Below, piece after piece: positions 6,812 to 13,368 of a stretch of DNA of 13,368 bases. Origin of the DNA: an uncultured Clostridia bacterium. Lineage in GTDB: Bacteria; Bacillota; Clostridia; Christensenellales; Borkfalkiaceae. The notes below the pieces were generated by a model. That model searched no databases. It had not been told where the DNA came from and worked only from the letters and a program-made list of their open reading frames with translations. The first letter of the stretch is position 1. Every line of letters begins with the position of its first letter. The translations under genes and the position numbers were made by a program. The DNA lies in the NCBI GenBank assembly GCA_937920115.1, contig CALGVF010000206.1:1-13368 (forward strand), read 5' to 3'.

Positions 6812-8365
6812 TTATTCTCCTTTCAGTACGAAATAGGGTAAAACCTCTATCAGGGCGTCAACCTCGACGGTTTTTCCGCCGCCGAATTCTTCTTTTCCGA
6901 GATACAGCCACTTACCCTCGGGAAGTACGACCGTCCTCTTCGTCTCCCCCTTTTTGATAACGGGAGCGACGAGCATTTTGTCTCCGAGCATAAACTCGTC
7001 GTTTATCTTTTCATATCCGCAATGCGGATACATATACTCGAGACTTCTTATTATAGGTTCGCCCGAAACAGCCGACTTCTTTACGTTTTCCACGATATAA
7101 TCGGAATATTCCGCATGTAATTTCGCCGCTTCGAGGCAGAGTTTTTGTCCTTTTTCGCTCAGGACTCTCCAAGGTGACCACGAAAACTGCATCATGGGGA
7201 ACAACGCCGAAACCTGAGCCATTCTCACAAACAATTCCTCGTCGATTTTGAAATTCGGCATATAATTGTAGTGATATTCGCCGCCGCCAATCATATCGGG
7301 ACAGATAAACGGGTGACCTAAAAGTCCTTGCATTAAAGCCGCGGGTATTATCGAATCTATACCGTTATCCTTCCACCTGTGGTCGCGGTCGCACAATCTC
7401 TGTATACTCGGTTTTCCGCCGCCTTTGAACGTATCTTTGAACTCGTGAAACTCGTATCTCAAGCCGAAATCGTTCCACGCCTCGTTGAGTTCGTCGGGCG
7501 AACGCTTCGACTGTTTACCGTTTATGACGTTTTCGGGAATGAACGACGTCATCATACCGCCGTCGAATTTAAACCCGTCCACGCCGTAATCTTTCATAAG
7601 ACCTTTCAGTATTCCGTCCAGAAATTCTCGGTCGGCTTTATTCGTCATATCGTATACCGCGCTGTACCCGTTCCACCAACGAACGATACTCATTATGCCG
7701 TCGTCGTTGCGAAGCATACGTTTTTTATCGGGGTACGCTTTGCCTTCCTCTTTAAGGAAACAGAAATCGCGACCGTCCGTCGTCATATACGGGACTATCC
7801 ACAGCATAACCTTAAAACCGAGCGAATGAAGTTCGTCTATCATCTCTTTCGGGTTCGGAAATTTCGTCCTATCCCATTCCCAGAAACCGTAACGGGTATG
7901 CCACCCCTCGTCTATCATCAAAATACCCGACTTGTAGCCGTTTTCCACTATTTTACGAGCGTAATCGAGAACGCCGTCTTGCGTGGGGTTGTAGTCGAAT
8001 TCCATCCACGTATTGTACTGAGCCGCTTCGAAAAAGGTAAGATTCGGTGCTTTGCCCGTAAACGGGAAATGCTTTTTCATCGCGTTTAAATACGCGTCTT
8101 TAAGCGTTTTGCCACTTTCGTCGAGAATTATCTCACAGTCGCTTTCCACGAGTATTTCATCGCCCGAAACGCTTATTTTGAAGGGCTTTTCGGACCAGAT
8201 ATATCTGCCTTCGCTCGACACGTAAAGCGGCATTATCTGATTAGACGCGCGATATAAATCGAGCGAATAATCGTCGCCCGAAGCAAACGGCAATTTATCG
8301 ACCTTCGAATTCGACGAACCGCCGTACCAGAATTCGTTTTCTTTGATTTTAACTTTCAGTATCAT
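6812..8365 (-). CDS. Glycoside hydrolase family 31, MYORG/alpha-galactosidase-like
   Basis: A 517-aa GH31 enzyme: a short N-terminal beta domain (about 1-105), a TIM barrel (about 110-400) and C-terminal beta domains. The catalytic nucleophile is predicted as Asp268 in GVDGFKFDGG. This 'FKFD' wording is typical of the MYORG/PsGal31A-like branch of GH31, not the 'LWxDMNE' of classical alpha-glucosidases. The acid/base Asp is probably one of D326/D328 in RLCDRDHRW, followed by SIIPAALMQGLLGHPFICPD and MIGGG, again close to the MYORG-type block. Characterised members of that branch hydrolyse alpha-galactosides, so alpha-galactosidase activity is the best guess. The ATG overlaps the GH13 stop as ATGA (8362-8365). 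Its own ribosome binding site is weak, so it probably depends on reinitiation. No signal peptide. Confidence 0.87.
   Translation of the reverse strand: MILKVKIKENEFWYGGSSNSKVDKLPFASGDDYSLDLYRASNQIMPLYVSSEGRYIWSEKPFKISVSGDEILVESDCEIILDESGKTLKDAYLNAMKKHFPFTGKAPNLTFFEAAQYNTWMEFDYNPTQDGVLDYARKIVENGYKSGILMIDEGWHTRYGFWEWDRTKFPNPKEMIDELHSLGFKVMLWIVPYMTTDGRDFCFLKEEGKAYPDKKRMLRNDDGIMSIVRWWNGYSAVYDMTNKADREFLDGILKGLMKDYGVDGFKFDGGMMTSFIPENVINGKQSKRSPDELNEAWNDFGLRYEFHEFKDTFKGGGKPSIQRLCDRDHRWKDNGIDSIIPAALMQGLLGHPFICPDMIGGGEYHYNYMPNFKIDEELFVRMAQVSALFPMMQFSWSPWRVLSEKGQKLCLEAAKLHAEYSDYIVENVKKSAVSGEPIIRSLEYMYPHCGYEKINDEFMLGDKMLVAPVIKKGETKRTVVLPEGKWLYLGKEEFGGGKTVEVDALIEVLPYFVLKGE
6817..6823 (-). promoter_or_regulatory. 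Ribosome binding site of the alpha/beta hydrolase gene
   Basis: Reads AAAGGAG on the minus strand, six bases before the ATG at 6810-6808. It lies inside the final codons of the GH31 gene, a sign of operon organisation, and it fixes the hydrolase start. Confidence 0.75.
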
Positions 8366-9987
8366 TTCGTTTTCTCGTAAACCGCGACGTCAAAAGCCGA
8401 AAACTGCTTGTTAAACGGCTTATAGGCGGGGTTATTGCTCATAATGAATTTATATTCTTCTTCGTTTACGGGCAGTTCTATCGTCTGTTCGCGGTCGAAA
8501 TTTACGGCGACCACAACCTTCTTTTCTCCGAGCGAACGCTCGAAAACAAAACATCCTTTATTGCCCTCGCCGTCCGCTGAAAGTTCCTTAAAATCGCCTC
8601 GGCGAATTACCTCGCTGCTCTTTCTGTATGCGAGCAACTTTTTATAAAACCCGATTACCGATTTTTCGCTTTTTTTGTCCCTTTCGAGATTGATTTCTTT
8701 CGCCCTTGAATTGAGCGGCAGCCACGTTTTTTCGCTTCCGAAACCGTAGCCCGTCTTTTCGTCCTCGCTCCATGCGACGGGGTGTCTCGAATTATCCCGA
8801 CTGCCGAAACGAACCTGATTCATCACTTCGTATCTCGGATATTCTTTCGCCTTTTCCTGATAGGCGTAATAATTTCTCGTCTCTATATCGTCGTAATAGT
8901 CTATCGACGGATATTCGGGCGATGCCGAGCCGAATTCCTGCCCCTGATATATAAACGGAATGCCCTTTAAAAGGTAGAACATAGCCGCATACATCGTCGC
9001 ACACTCGTAACGGTATTCCCTGTCGTTACCCGTTCTCGATATGAAATACGGTTGGTCGTGATTATCGGTGAAAAGCGTATACAAAAGCCCGTTTTTCGCC
9101 GAGAAATACTGCCATTTTGAAAGTATATTTTTGACGTCGTCGAAAGCAAACGGGTACTTTATCCACCTGTCTTTTCTTCCCACGCCGAAATGCTCGAACT
9201 GAAAAACCGTCGTGAGTTCGCCTCTGTCTTCGCCGCAGATTTCCCTTATATCCTTTTCGTCAGACTGACATTCGCCGACCGTGAAAATGCGGCTTAGTTT
9301 ATCTCTTCCGAACAGTTCGTTTATATACGCGTGCATCGACGGGTCGCCGTGCATGTGGTCCGTTGCATAGTTTTTGCCTATATAGTCTAAAACGTCGCAA
9401 CGGAAACCGTCTACGCCCAAATCGAGCCAAAAATCCACGACGCTACGCATTTCCTCGCGTACCTTAGGATTTTTCCAATTTAAATCGGGTTGTTGAACGG
9501 CAAACGAGTGCAAATAATACTCGCCCGTCTCCTCGTTGTATTCCCACGCCGAGCCGCCGAAACAGCACGTCCATTTCGTCGGCGGAGTTTTTTCCCATAT
9601 ATAATAATCGTGATATGGGTTATCCTTTGATTTTTTCGCTTCCTTAAACCATTTATGCTCGCTCGAAGTGTGATTCGCAACAAAGTCCGTTATAAGTTTA
9701 ATTCCACGCTTATGCAACTCGGAAATCAGGCGTTTCATATCGTCGAGAGTTCCGTAATCGGGGTCTATATCACGATAATCGGAAACATCGTAACCGTTGT
9801 CGTACTTAGGACTTTTATAGCACGGCGAAAGCCATACCGCGTTCACGCCGAGGTCCTTTAAATAATCGAGTTTGCTTATTATTCCTTTAATATCGCCTAT
9901 TCCGTCGCCGTTTCCGTCGCAAAAACTGCGAGGGTAAATCTGATAGACGACCATATCGAGGAAATCGTTTCTGTCAAAATTTTTCAT
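8362..9987 (-). CDS. Glycoside hydrolase family 13 alpha-glucosidase-like enzyme
   Basis: A 541-aa GH13 protein close in length to oligo-1,6-glucosidases and trehalose-6-phosphate hydrolases. The DGNGDGIGD loop (24-32) matches the calcium site of this group. Conserved regions are I, DFVANH (101-106); II, GFRCD, nucleophile Asp198; III, VGEC, acid/base Glu239; and IV, DNHD, Asp311. A QPDLNW segment (166-171) also fits the subfamily. The C-terminal beta domain runs from about 450. Region III continues as 'ECQSDEKD' where most alpha-glucosidases have 'EMPGV', and region II as 'CDVLDYIGK', so the substrate pocket is unusual. Expected role: removal of terminal alpha-glucosyl units from short intracellular sugars. 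No signal peptide. The start follows the 646-aa gene by 1 bp, with only a weak GGAA upstream. Confidence 0.9.
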   Translation of the reverse strand: MKNFDRNDFLDMVVYQIYPRSFCDGNGDGIGDIKGIISKLDYLKDLGVNAVWLSPCYKSPKYDNGYDVSDYRDIDPDYGTLDDMKRLISELHKRGIKLITDFVANHTSSEHKWFKEAKKSKDNPYHDYYIWEKTPPTKWTCCFGGSAWEYNEETGEYYLHSFAVQQPDLNWKNPKVREEMRSVVDFWLDLGVDGFRCDVLDYIGKNYATDHMHGDPSMHAYINELFGRDKLSRIFTVGECQSDEKDIREICGEDRGELTTVFQFEHFGVGRKDRWIKYPFAFDDVKNILSKWQYFSAKNGLLYTLFTDNHDQPYFISRTGNDREYRYECATMYAAMFYLLKGIPFIYQGQEFGSASPEYPSIDYYDDIETRNYYAYQEKAKEYPRYEVMNQVRFGSRDNSRHPVAWSEDEKTGYGFGSEKTWLPLNSRAKEINLERDKKSEKSVIGFYKKLLAYRKSSEVIRRGDFKELSADGEGNKGCFVFERSLGEKKVVVAVNFDREQTIELPVNEEEYKFIMSNNPAYKPFNKQFSAFDVAVYEKTK

Positions 9988-9988
9988 A

Positions 9989-11929
9989 TTATTCCGAAAT
10001 GAGAATTACGGGGTTAAGCGTTTCCGCCGCCTCATTTACCGTCGTAATTCCGTTCTCATTTATAAATTCGCAATCTTTCAATTCGCCGCTCGGCATAAGC
10101 CTCTTGATTTTCTTTGGCTTACATTCGAATACGAGCGGAATTTCTTCCAACTTATCGAAACTTATGTCGAAAATCGCCGTGAGCCTTTCGCCGCTTTTCG
10201 TAATTCCCGTTTTCAGGAAAACTTCGGCGTCTCCCGAATAATAAACGGGAAGATTGCCGCTCTCTTTCATCAGTTTTATCAACTGTTTTTTTCTGTTTTC
10301 GTTTAAAAACGCAAACGCCGTAAGATACGAAAACGGCACGTTCGGCGTTCCCGAAAATACAACGACCGTTCCGCCGAGTTCGTTTTTAAATCTCGTTACC
10401 GCAGGGAAAAGTCTTTCCGATTTCTTTGCGGTAAAACGGTACGCGTAAGATAACGCCTCGGTTTTTTCGGACGGCAAAAGTTCTTTCGCTCGCTGCTGAG
10501 TTTCGCATTTCACGCCATCGATTACTTCGTTCGTCGGAACGTCGCCGTTATATTCCCTGACCGCCGTTCCGATATACTTTCCGAACCCTCTCGCCGTCAG
10601 TTTTTCTGCGATTTCGGAAGTCATAAACGCCGTTTTCGACAACATATCCCTTATTTCTTCGTCCGTAAACTCGTCGATATAGTCGCCCTCTAAAAAAGCC
10701 GCTCCGCCCGACTTATCCGAAAAATATACGGGAAGTCCGAGCCTCTCGAATACCATATCGGTAAACGCATTATACGGATTTATCGCAAAGCCGTCGAAAT
10801 TGTATCTGTGTTTTATCGCCTTTAACAGCGGAATTCTCGCCCCTTGCCACTCGATTCCGTCCGCAAGACGGATAAGCGACGAATAAAACCCCGAGTTTTC
10901 GGCGAGTTTTTTTCTGTACGCTTTACCGCTTTCGGGTTCGTAAGATTCGAGCCTTGTTATCCAATGTTTCGCCCCTTTAAGCCCTTCTAAAATTCCGCCT
11001 GTAAAGTGAGCGTGAACGGAAGTCGCGTTCGTCGAATATCTGTTGTGCGGACAAGTATCGGACTCGTCTAGGACGAAATCGACCTTGTCCGTATTTTTCA
11101 ACACGCAGTTTTGCGTGGCGGCTCTTAAACTCACGTTGCCCGAAAACCAACGGTTTCCCGCGTTCGTATACCAACCGTCGTTTATTCTTACGATTACCGG
11201 ATTGTCTTTACCGGCAAGAATCGGGGCAATATCGCTCGCAAACCCCGTATCCGCTCCGCAACTGCAATAGGCTCCCTTAATTTTCGGGTTTACCTCGTCT
11301 ATCCCCTCTCTTATCGCCTTAGCCGCTCCGACAAGCCCTTCTCTCTGCGTTTCGTCGAATATCTCCGCATACTTTTCGGTAAGATCGGTATGTCCGCAGA
11401 TAATTTCTTTCAACTCCTCTCTCGTGAGATCCGTTCCTGCCTTTTCGTTAAACGCCTTTAAGTGAAGGGGGCAACAACACGCCCTGCCGCTTTTGAAAGT
11501 CGAACGGAAATCGTCGTCGACCATTATAGTTTCTGGGTCTAACTTCGCAAGCGTATTAAATTCCTTTTTAAGATATCTACGCAGATTTTCGTCGTAAGGA
11601 CAGTATGAAAAATCGGATTTCCCGTCCGTCAATCCGACGTACGGCTGAAAAGGCATTTCGTCGAGTTCGTAGCCGTGTCCCAACGTGCTTTGAGCGAGTA
11701 TTCCGCACTTTAAGCCTTTTTCGGCTAACTTATCCCGAAAACCCCTATATTTCTCGCCTTGAATTTCTGCCTTGTCTATCGGCGGCTTCCCGTCGGGAAC
11801 AAGGGTAAACATAAACAATGCGAGACCGCATACTTCGGCCTCGTATTGTTTTTTTACGTCCTCGCATATTTCGTCCGCATGGCTTTCGTCAAGCGGAATT
11901 ATCGAATATATCAGATTTTCAGTATTCAT
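9989..11929 (-). CDS. Uncharacterised 646-aa protein, probable TIM-barrel glycosidase
   Basis: I do not recognise a characterised family with confidence. The N-terminal 330 residues alternate strands and helices like a TIM barrel, with a Cys/acid-rich segment MVDDDFRSTFKSGRACCCPL (136-155) followed by HLKAFNEKAG. This recalls, without matching exactly, the FCxxCxxxFxxxxG segment of GH42-type beta-galactosidases. A second conserved-looking stretch is VLDESDTCPHNRYST (286-300), whose Asp/Glu residues are catalytic candidates. The middle part, with GGAAFLEGDYIDEFTDEEIR (about 409-428) and a following helix, resembles the amidotransferase-like trimerisation domain of GH42-like proteins. A small C-terminal beta domain ends the protein. 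There is no signal peptide. It lies 7 bp after the lipoprotein stop and 1 bp before the GH13 gene, with a weak AGG ribosome binding site. The neighbourhood argues for an intracellular glycoside hydrolase. Confidence 0.7.
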   Translation of the reverse strand: MNTENLIYSIIPLDESHADEICEDVKKQYEAEVCGLALFMFTLVPDGKPPIDKAEIQGEKYRGFRDKLAEKGLKCGILAQSTLGHGYELDEMPFQPYVGLTDGKSDFSYCPYDENLRRYLKKEFNTLAKLDPETIMVDDDFRSTFKSGRACCCPLHLKAFNEKAGTDLTREELKEIICGHTDLTEKYAEIFDETQREGLVGAAKAIREGIDEVNPKIKGAYCSCGADTGFASDIAPILAGKDNPVIVRINDGWYTNAGNRWFSGNVSLRAATQNCVLKNTDKVDFVLDESDTCPHNRYSTNATSVHAHFTGGILEGLKGAKHWITRLESYEPESGKAYRKKLAENSGFYSSLIRLADGIEWQGARIPLLKAIKHRYNFDGFAINPYNAFTDMVFERLGLPVYFSDKSGGAAFLEGDYIDEFTDEEIRDMLSKTAFMTSEIAEKLTARGFGKYIGTAVREYNGDVPTNEVIDGVKCETQQRAKELLPSEKTEALSYAYRFTAKKSERLFPAVTRFKNELGGTVVVFSGTPNVPFSYLTAFAFLNENRKKQLIKLMKESGNLPVYYSGDAEVFLKTGITKSGERLTAIFDISFDKLEEIPLVFECKPKKIKRLMPSGELKDCEFINENGITTVNEAAETLNPVILISE

Positions 11930-11936
11930 AACCTAA

Positions 11937-12923
11937 TCAGCCGATAGGTATAATCGGCGTTTCTTCCGTTTTGAACGTCACTTTGTCAATCGTTATAAAG
12001 TTGCAACCTTTTATAAGCAACCAGTCGGATTTCGCACCGCCGAATACGACGTGTAACTCCGAACTTACGCCCTTAAATGCATTTTCGCCGATCTCGCTAA
12101 GCGAAACCACGTTGCCTTTAGCGATTTTTGTCATAACGTTGACGCTCTTTAAATTCACGCAGTTTTCAAACGCTCCGTCGCCTATTTTTACGGCTTCGCT
12201 TTGCGGCAAAAACACCACCGCTTTTATACTCTTTTCGCCGTAAAACGCATTTTCGCCAATCTCTTTTACGGGTTTACCGTTGTAACTGCCGATAAAAATC
12301 ACTTCGTCTTTGCAATCGCCTATTCCCGAAAGGATATAGTAACTGCCGTCCTGACTTAAAGTGTAACGCAGGTTCTCCGTCGCGTAACCTCTCTCCTCAC
12401 CGCAGACTTCGCATTTTCCGCTATCGCCGAATTTATGCGAATAAGGCAAGGCGAGGTCTCCCGCCGCTTTTACGGTAACCGTTTCTCCGTTCGTCGTCTT
12501 TAATTCGAGCGAGCCGTCCTCGTAGCCGTCGCAAGCGGCGTATTTTTCGTTACAGCGAACGCAGGAATAATGCTCTTTATATCCGTTTTTCTTTTCGAGA
12601 CACGACCCCTCGTCTTTCTCGACGAATTTAAGCGTATGCCCGAGCGGCGGAATTTTCAACTCGTTCAGATACACCCCGTTCTTTCCCTCGCTATCCTTAA
12701 ACAACTTGTTACAATGCGAACACGAGTAATACGCTTTCGTTCCGCTTGTCGTACAGGTCGGTTCGACTTTATCCACATAAGTAAGCGTATGCGTTTCTTT
12801 TTCCGAACTCGGTTTATTCGTTTCGCTTTCGTCGGAATCCGACATTTTGCACGCCGCAAAAAACGACAGCAAACACATTGCGAGTAGCAGACAAATCGTC
12901 ACGCCTAACGTTTTCTTTCTCAT
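11937..12923 (-). CDS. BspA-like LRR lipoprotein with Cys-rich repeats
   Basis: A 328-aa predicted lipoprotein. The N-terminus MRKK plus a hydrophobic stretch and FFAAC gives a type II signal peptide with Cys25 as the lipidated residue. The Phe at -3 is slightly off consensus. A Ser/Glu/Lys-rich linker follows. Two Cys-rich repeats begin at HTLTYV (45) and HTLKFV (96), each with a single Cys (57, 108) and then CxxC (68/71, 121/124). A third, short copy is at 162-175 (SHKFG...CEVC). Residues about 215-300 carry BspA-type leucine-rich repeats, with 'IGENAF', 'IGDGAF' and 'IGENAF' units. Such proteins are anchored outside the membrane and often bind glycans or host surfaces. I chose the start at 12923, not the longer in-frame Met at 12977, because AAAGAGG lies six bases upstream and the signal peptide then starts at once. 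Confidence 0.83.
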   Translation of the reverse strand: MRKKTLGVTICLLLAMCLLSFFAACKMSDSDESETNKPSSEKETHTLTYVDKVEPTCTTSGTKAYYSCSHCNKLFKDSEGKNGVYLNELKIPPLGHTLKFVEKDEGSCLEKKNGYKEHYSCVRCNEKYAACDGYEDGSLELKTTNGETVTVKAAGDLALPYSHKFGDSGKCEVCGEERGYATENLRYTLSQDGSYYILSGIGDCKDEVIFIGSYNGKPVKEIGENAFYGEKSIKAVVFLPQSEAVKIGDGAFENCVNLKSVNVMTKIAKGNVVSLSEIGENAFKGVSSELHVVFGGAKSDWLLIKGCNFITIDKVTFKTEETPIIPIG

Positions 12924-12929
12924 AATTAA

Positions 12930-12936
12930 CCTCTTT
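12930..12936 (-). promoter_or_regulatory. Ribosome binding site of the lipoprotein gene
   Basis: Reads AAAGAGG on the minus strand, six bases before the ATG at 12923-12921. It decides the start in favour of 12923. The longer ORF would add 18 residues encoded largely by the adjacent hairpin. Confidence 0.7.
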
Positions 12937-12947
12937 AAAGAAGTATT

Positions 12948-12976
12948 TGCGATTGCCCGTAAAACGGGCAATCGCA
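12948..12976 (-). terminator. Perfect 12-bp inverted repeat, possible terminator or attenuator
   Basis: The arms TGCGATTGCCCG (12948-12959) and CGGGCAATCGCA (12965-12976) are perfectly complementary, with a 5-base loop. It fills most of the 63-bp spacer between the 42-aa peptide gene and the lipoprotein gene, the place for an intercistronic terminator or RNA-stability hairpin. On the minus strand the arm is followed by AATACTTCTTT and not by an unbroken U run, so full intrinsic termination is doubtful. Partial termination or RNA protection would both fit. Confidence 0.45.
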
Positions 12977-12986
12977 TTAAAAAGCC

Positions 12987-13115
12987 TTAATCAATCCAGT
13001 AATTCTTCGCGTCTTGTTCGATTCCGTTTTCTTCTACGGAAGCCGTTATGACGTCGACTCCGAATAAAAGTTCCTCGACTTCGGGTTTCGTATATTTACT
13101 TTTTTCAGTTTTCAT
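12987..13115 (-). CDS. Small 42-aa protein with a PExE...DVITAS pattern
   Basis: The protein begins MKTEKSKYTKPEVEELLFGV and ends DAKNYWID. No function is known to me. The sequence, a basic start, 'KYxKPEVE', then 'DVITAS' and an acidic, Trp-containing tail, resembles short hypothetical proteins seen in gut Clostridia near large cell-surface proteins. This is recollection and was not tested by search. It lacks a signal peptide or membrane segment, and it has no Cys. The start is 1 bp after the stop of the preceding gene (TGA T ATG), with GGAG about 11 nt upstream inside that gene, so translation is probably coupled. A hairpin and then the lipoprotein gene follow. It could be a partner or precursor peptide of the upstream protein. 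Confidence 0.6.
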   Translation of the reverse strand: MKTEKSKYTKPEVEELLFGVDVITASVEENGIEQDAKNYWID

Positions 13116-13116
13116 A

Positions 13117-13365
13117 TCAGTCGCCGCTCCATTTGTCGATTATTTCTTTATGCGATTCGTAGTATTCGCCGTTCTTCATATTCTCCGCAACGGTTTTGAG
13201 TTTAAGCGTTACGGTAAGCGCGGTCTCATACCCTTCGGTGGTTTTATCTATCGTGAGAGTCGTTCCGTCAGCGTAAGTCACGACGAGTTCTCCGTCGACG
13301 GTTAAGTCGTCGTTTCTGAAATCGGTGATATTGACGAGCGTTCCTTTGAAGAATTTAGCGTTGTT
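13117..13365 (-). CDS. 3' end of a Thr/Val-rich protein, 5' part missing or broken
   Basis: The frame is open for 83 codons up to the TGA at 13119-13117 and reads as beta-rich, Thr/Val/Asp-rich sequence such as DDLTVDGELVVTYADGTTLT, ending with EIIDKWSGD. That looks like the C-terminal domain of a secreted or surface protein. Two things make the call uncertain. The codon at the very edge (13366-13368) is TAA in this frame, and there is no ATG before residue 64 of the open stretch. A GTG at 13281-13279 with GGAG about 8 nt upstream could begin a 54-aa protein, but the coding-like sequence upstream of it argues for a longer gene broken by a frameshift or stop near the edge. Coupling to the next peptide gene suggests a shared operon. 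Confidence 0.45.
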   Translation of the reverse strand, partial: NNAKFFKGTLVNITDFRNDDLTVDGELVVTYADGTTLTIDKTTEGYETALTVTLKLKTVAENMKNGEYYESHKEIIDKWSGD

Positions 13366-13368
13366 TTA

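Noticed and set aside
7379..8089. A 236-codon open frame on the plus strand opposite the GH31 gene.
   Set aside because: Antisense to a well-supported GH31 catalytic region, with no domain of its own.
8362..8365. The ATGA junction as a frameshift joining GH13 and GH31 into one protein.
   Set aside because: Both proteins are complete with their own full-length family signatures; this is a normal 4-bp operon overlap.
12935..12960. A possible promoter for the lipoprotein operon (TTGCCC, 17-18 bases, AATACT) on the minus strand.
   Set aside because: Each box matches only about four of six consensus bases and the -35 lies in the hairpin stem; evidence is too weak to list.
12924..12977. An N-terminal extension of 18 residues for the lipoprotein, from an in-frame ATG at 12977.
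   Set aside because: It is encoded mostly by the hairpin, would bury the signal peptide, and has no good ribosome binding site, whereas the ATG at 12923 has AAAGAGG six bases upstream.
1..13368. CRISPR arrays, insertion sequences, tRNA or rRNA genes, phage genes.
   Set aside because: No direct-repeat arrays, transposase-like ORFs, or RNA gene patterns were seen; almost every base is in a minus-strand coding region.

Overview
The window looks like part of a bacterial chromosome, most plausibly a gut-type member of the Firmicutes/Clostridia. The grounds are strong GGAG-type ribosome binding sites, a BspA-type lipoprotein with Clostridia-like Cys repeats, a small '(K/Y)xxPExE...DVITAS' peptide, and a set of intracellular carbohydrate enzymes. 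The assignment is an inference. There is no rRNA, tRNA or other taxonomic marker. Stop codons behave as in the standard code.

All supported genes lie on the minus strand, so transcription runs from right to left. From the right edge: the 3' end of a Thr/Val-rich protein that is open in frame back to a TAA at the very edge; a coupled 42-aa peptide; a 63-bp spacer with a perfect 12-bp hairpin; a lipoprotein with Cys-rich repeats and BspA-like leucine-rich repeats; a 646-aa uncharacterised protein that looks like a TIM-barrel glycosidase; a GH13 alpha-glucosidase-like enzyme; a GH31 enzyme of the MYORG/alpha-galactosidase-like type; an alpha/beta hydrolase; a GH28 polygalacturonase-like enzyme; two tandem Gfo/Idh/MocA oxidoreductases; a NodB-type (CE4) deacetylase; a DMT/EamA transporter; and the first 25 codons of a probable GH3 glycosidase.

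From the lipoprotein leftwards the genes are packed with 4-bp ATGA overlaps, one 11-bp overlap, or gaps of 1 to 51 bp. No room is left for independent promoters of normal size, so this reads as one long operon. None of the glycosidases, the esterase-like protein or the deacetylase-like protein carries a signal peptide. They should therefore work in the cytoplasm on imported oligosaccharides or glycosides. The mix of a GH28 fold, an alpha-galactosidase-like GH31, an alpha-glucosidase-like GH13, a probable GH3, ester/acetyl-removing folds and two NAD(P)-dependent sugar oxidoreductases suggests stepwise disassembly of a decorated, plant-type (pectin-like) oligosaccharide or glycoside, possibly with a redox step. 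No dedicated sugar importer or regulator is visible; either may lie outside the window.

The most interesting points are the uncharacterised 646-aa protein, the oxidoreductase pair with a conserved Cys cluster, the GH28 that has lost two of its four signature motifs, and the small-peptide region at the right edge. No CRISPR, phage, transposon or RNA gene was seen.
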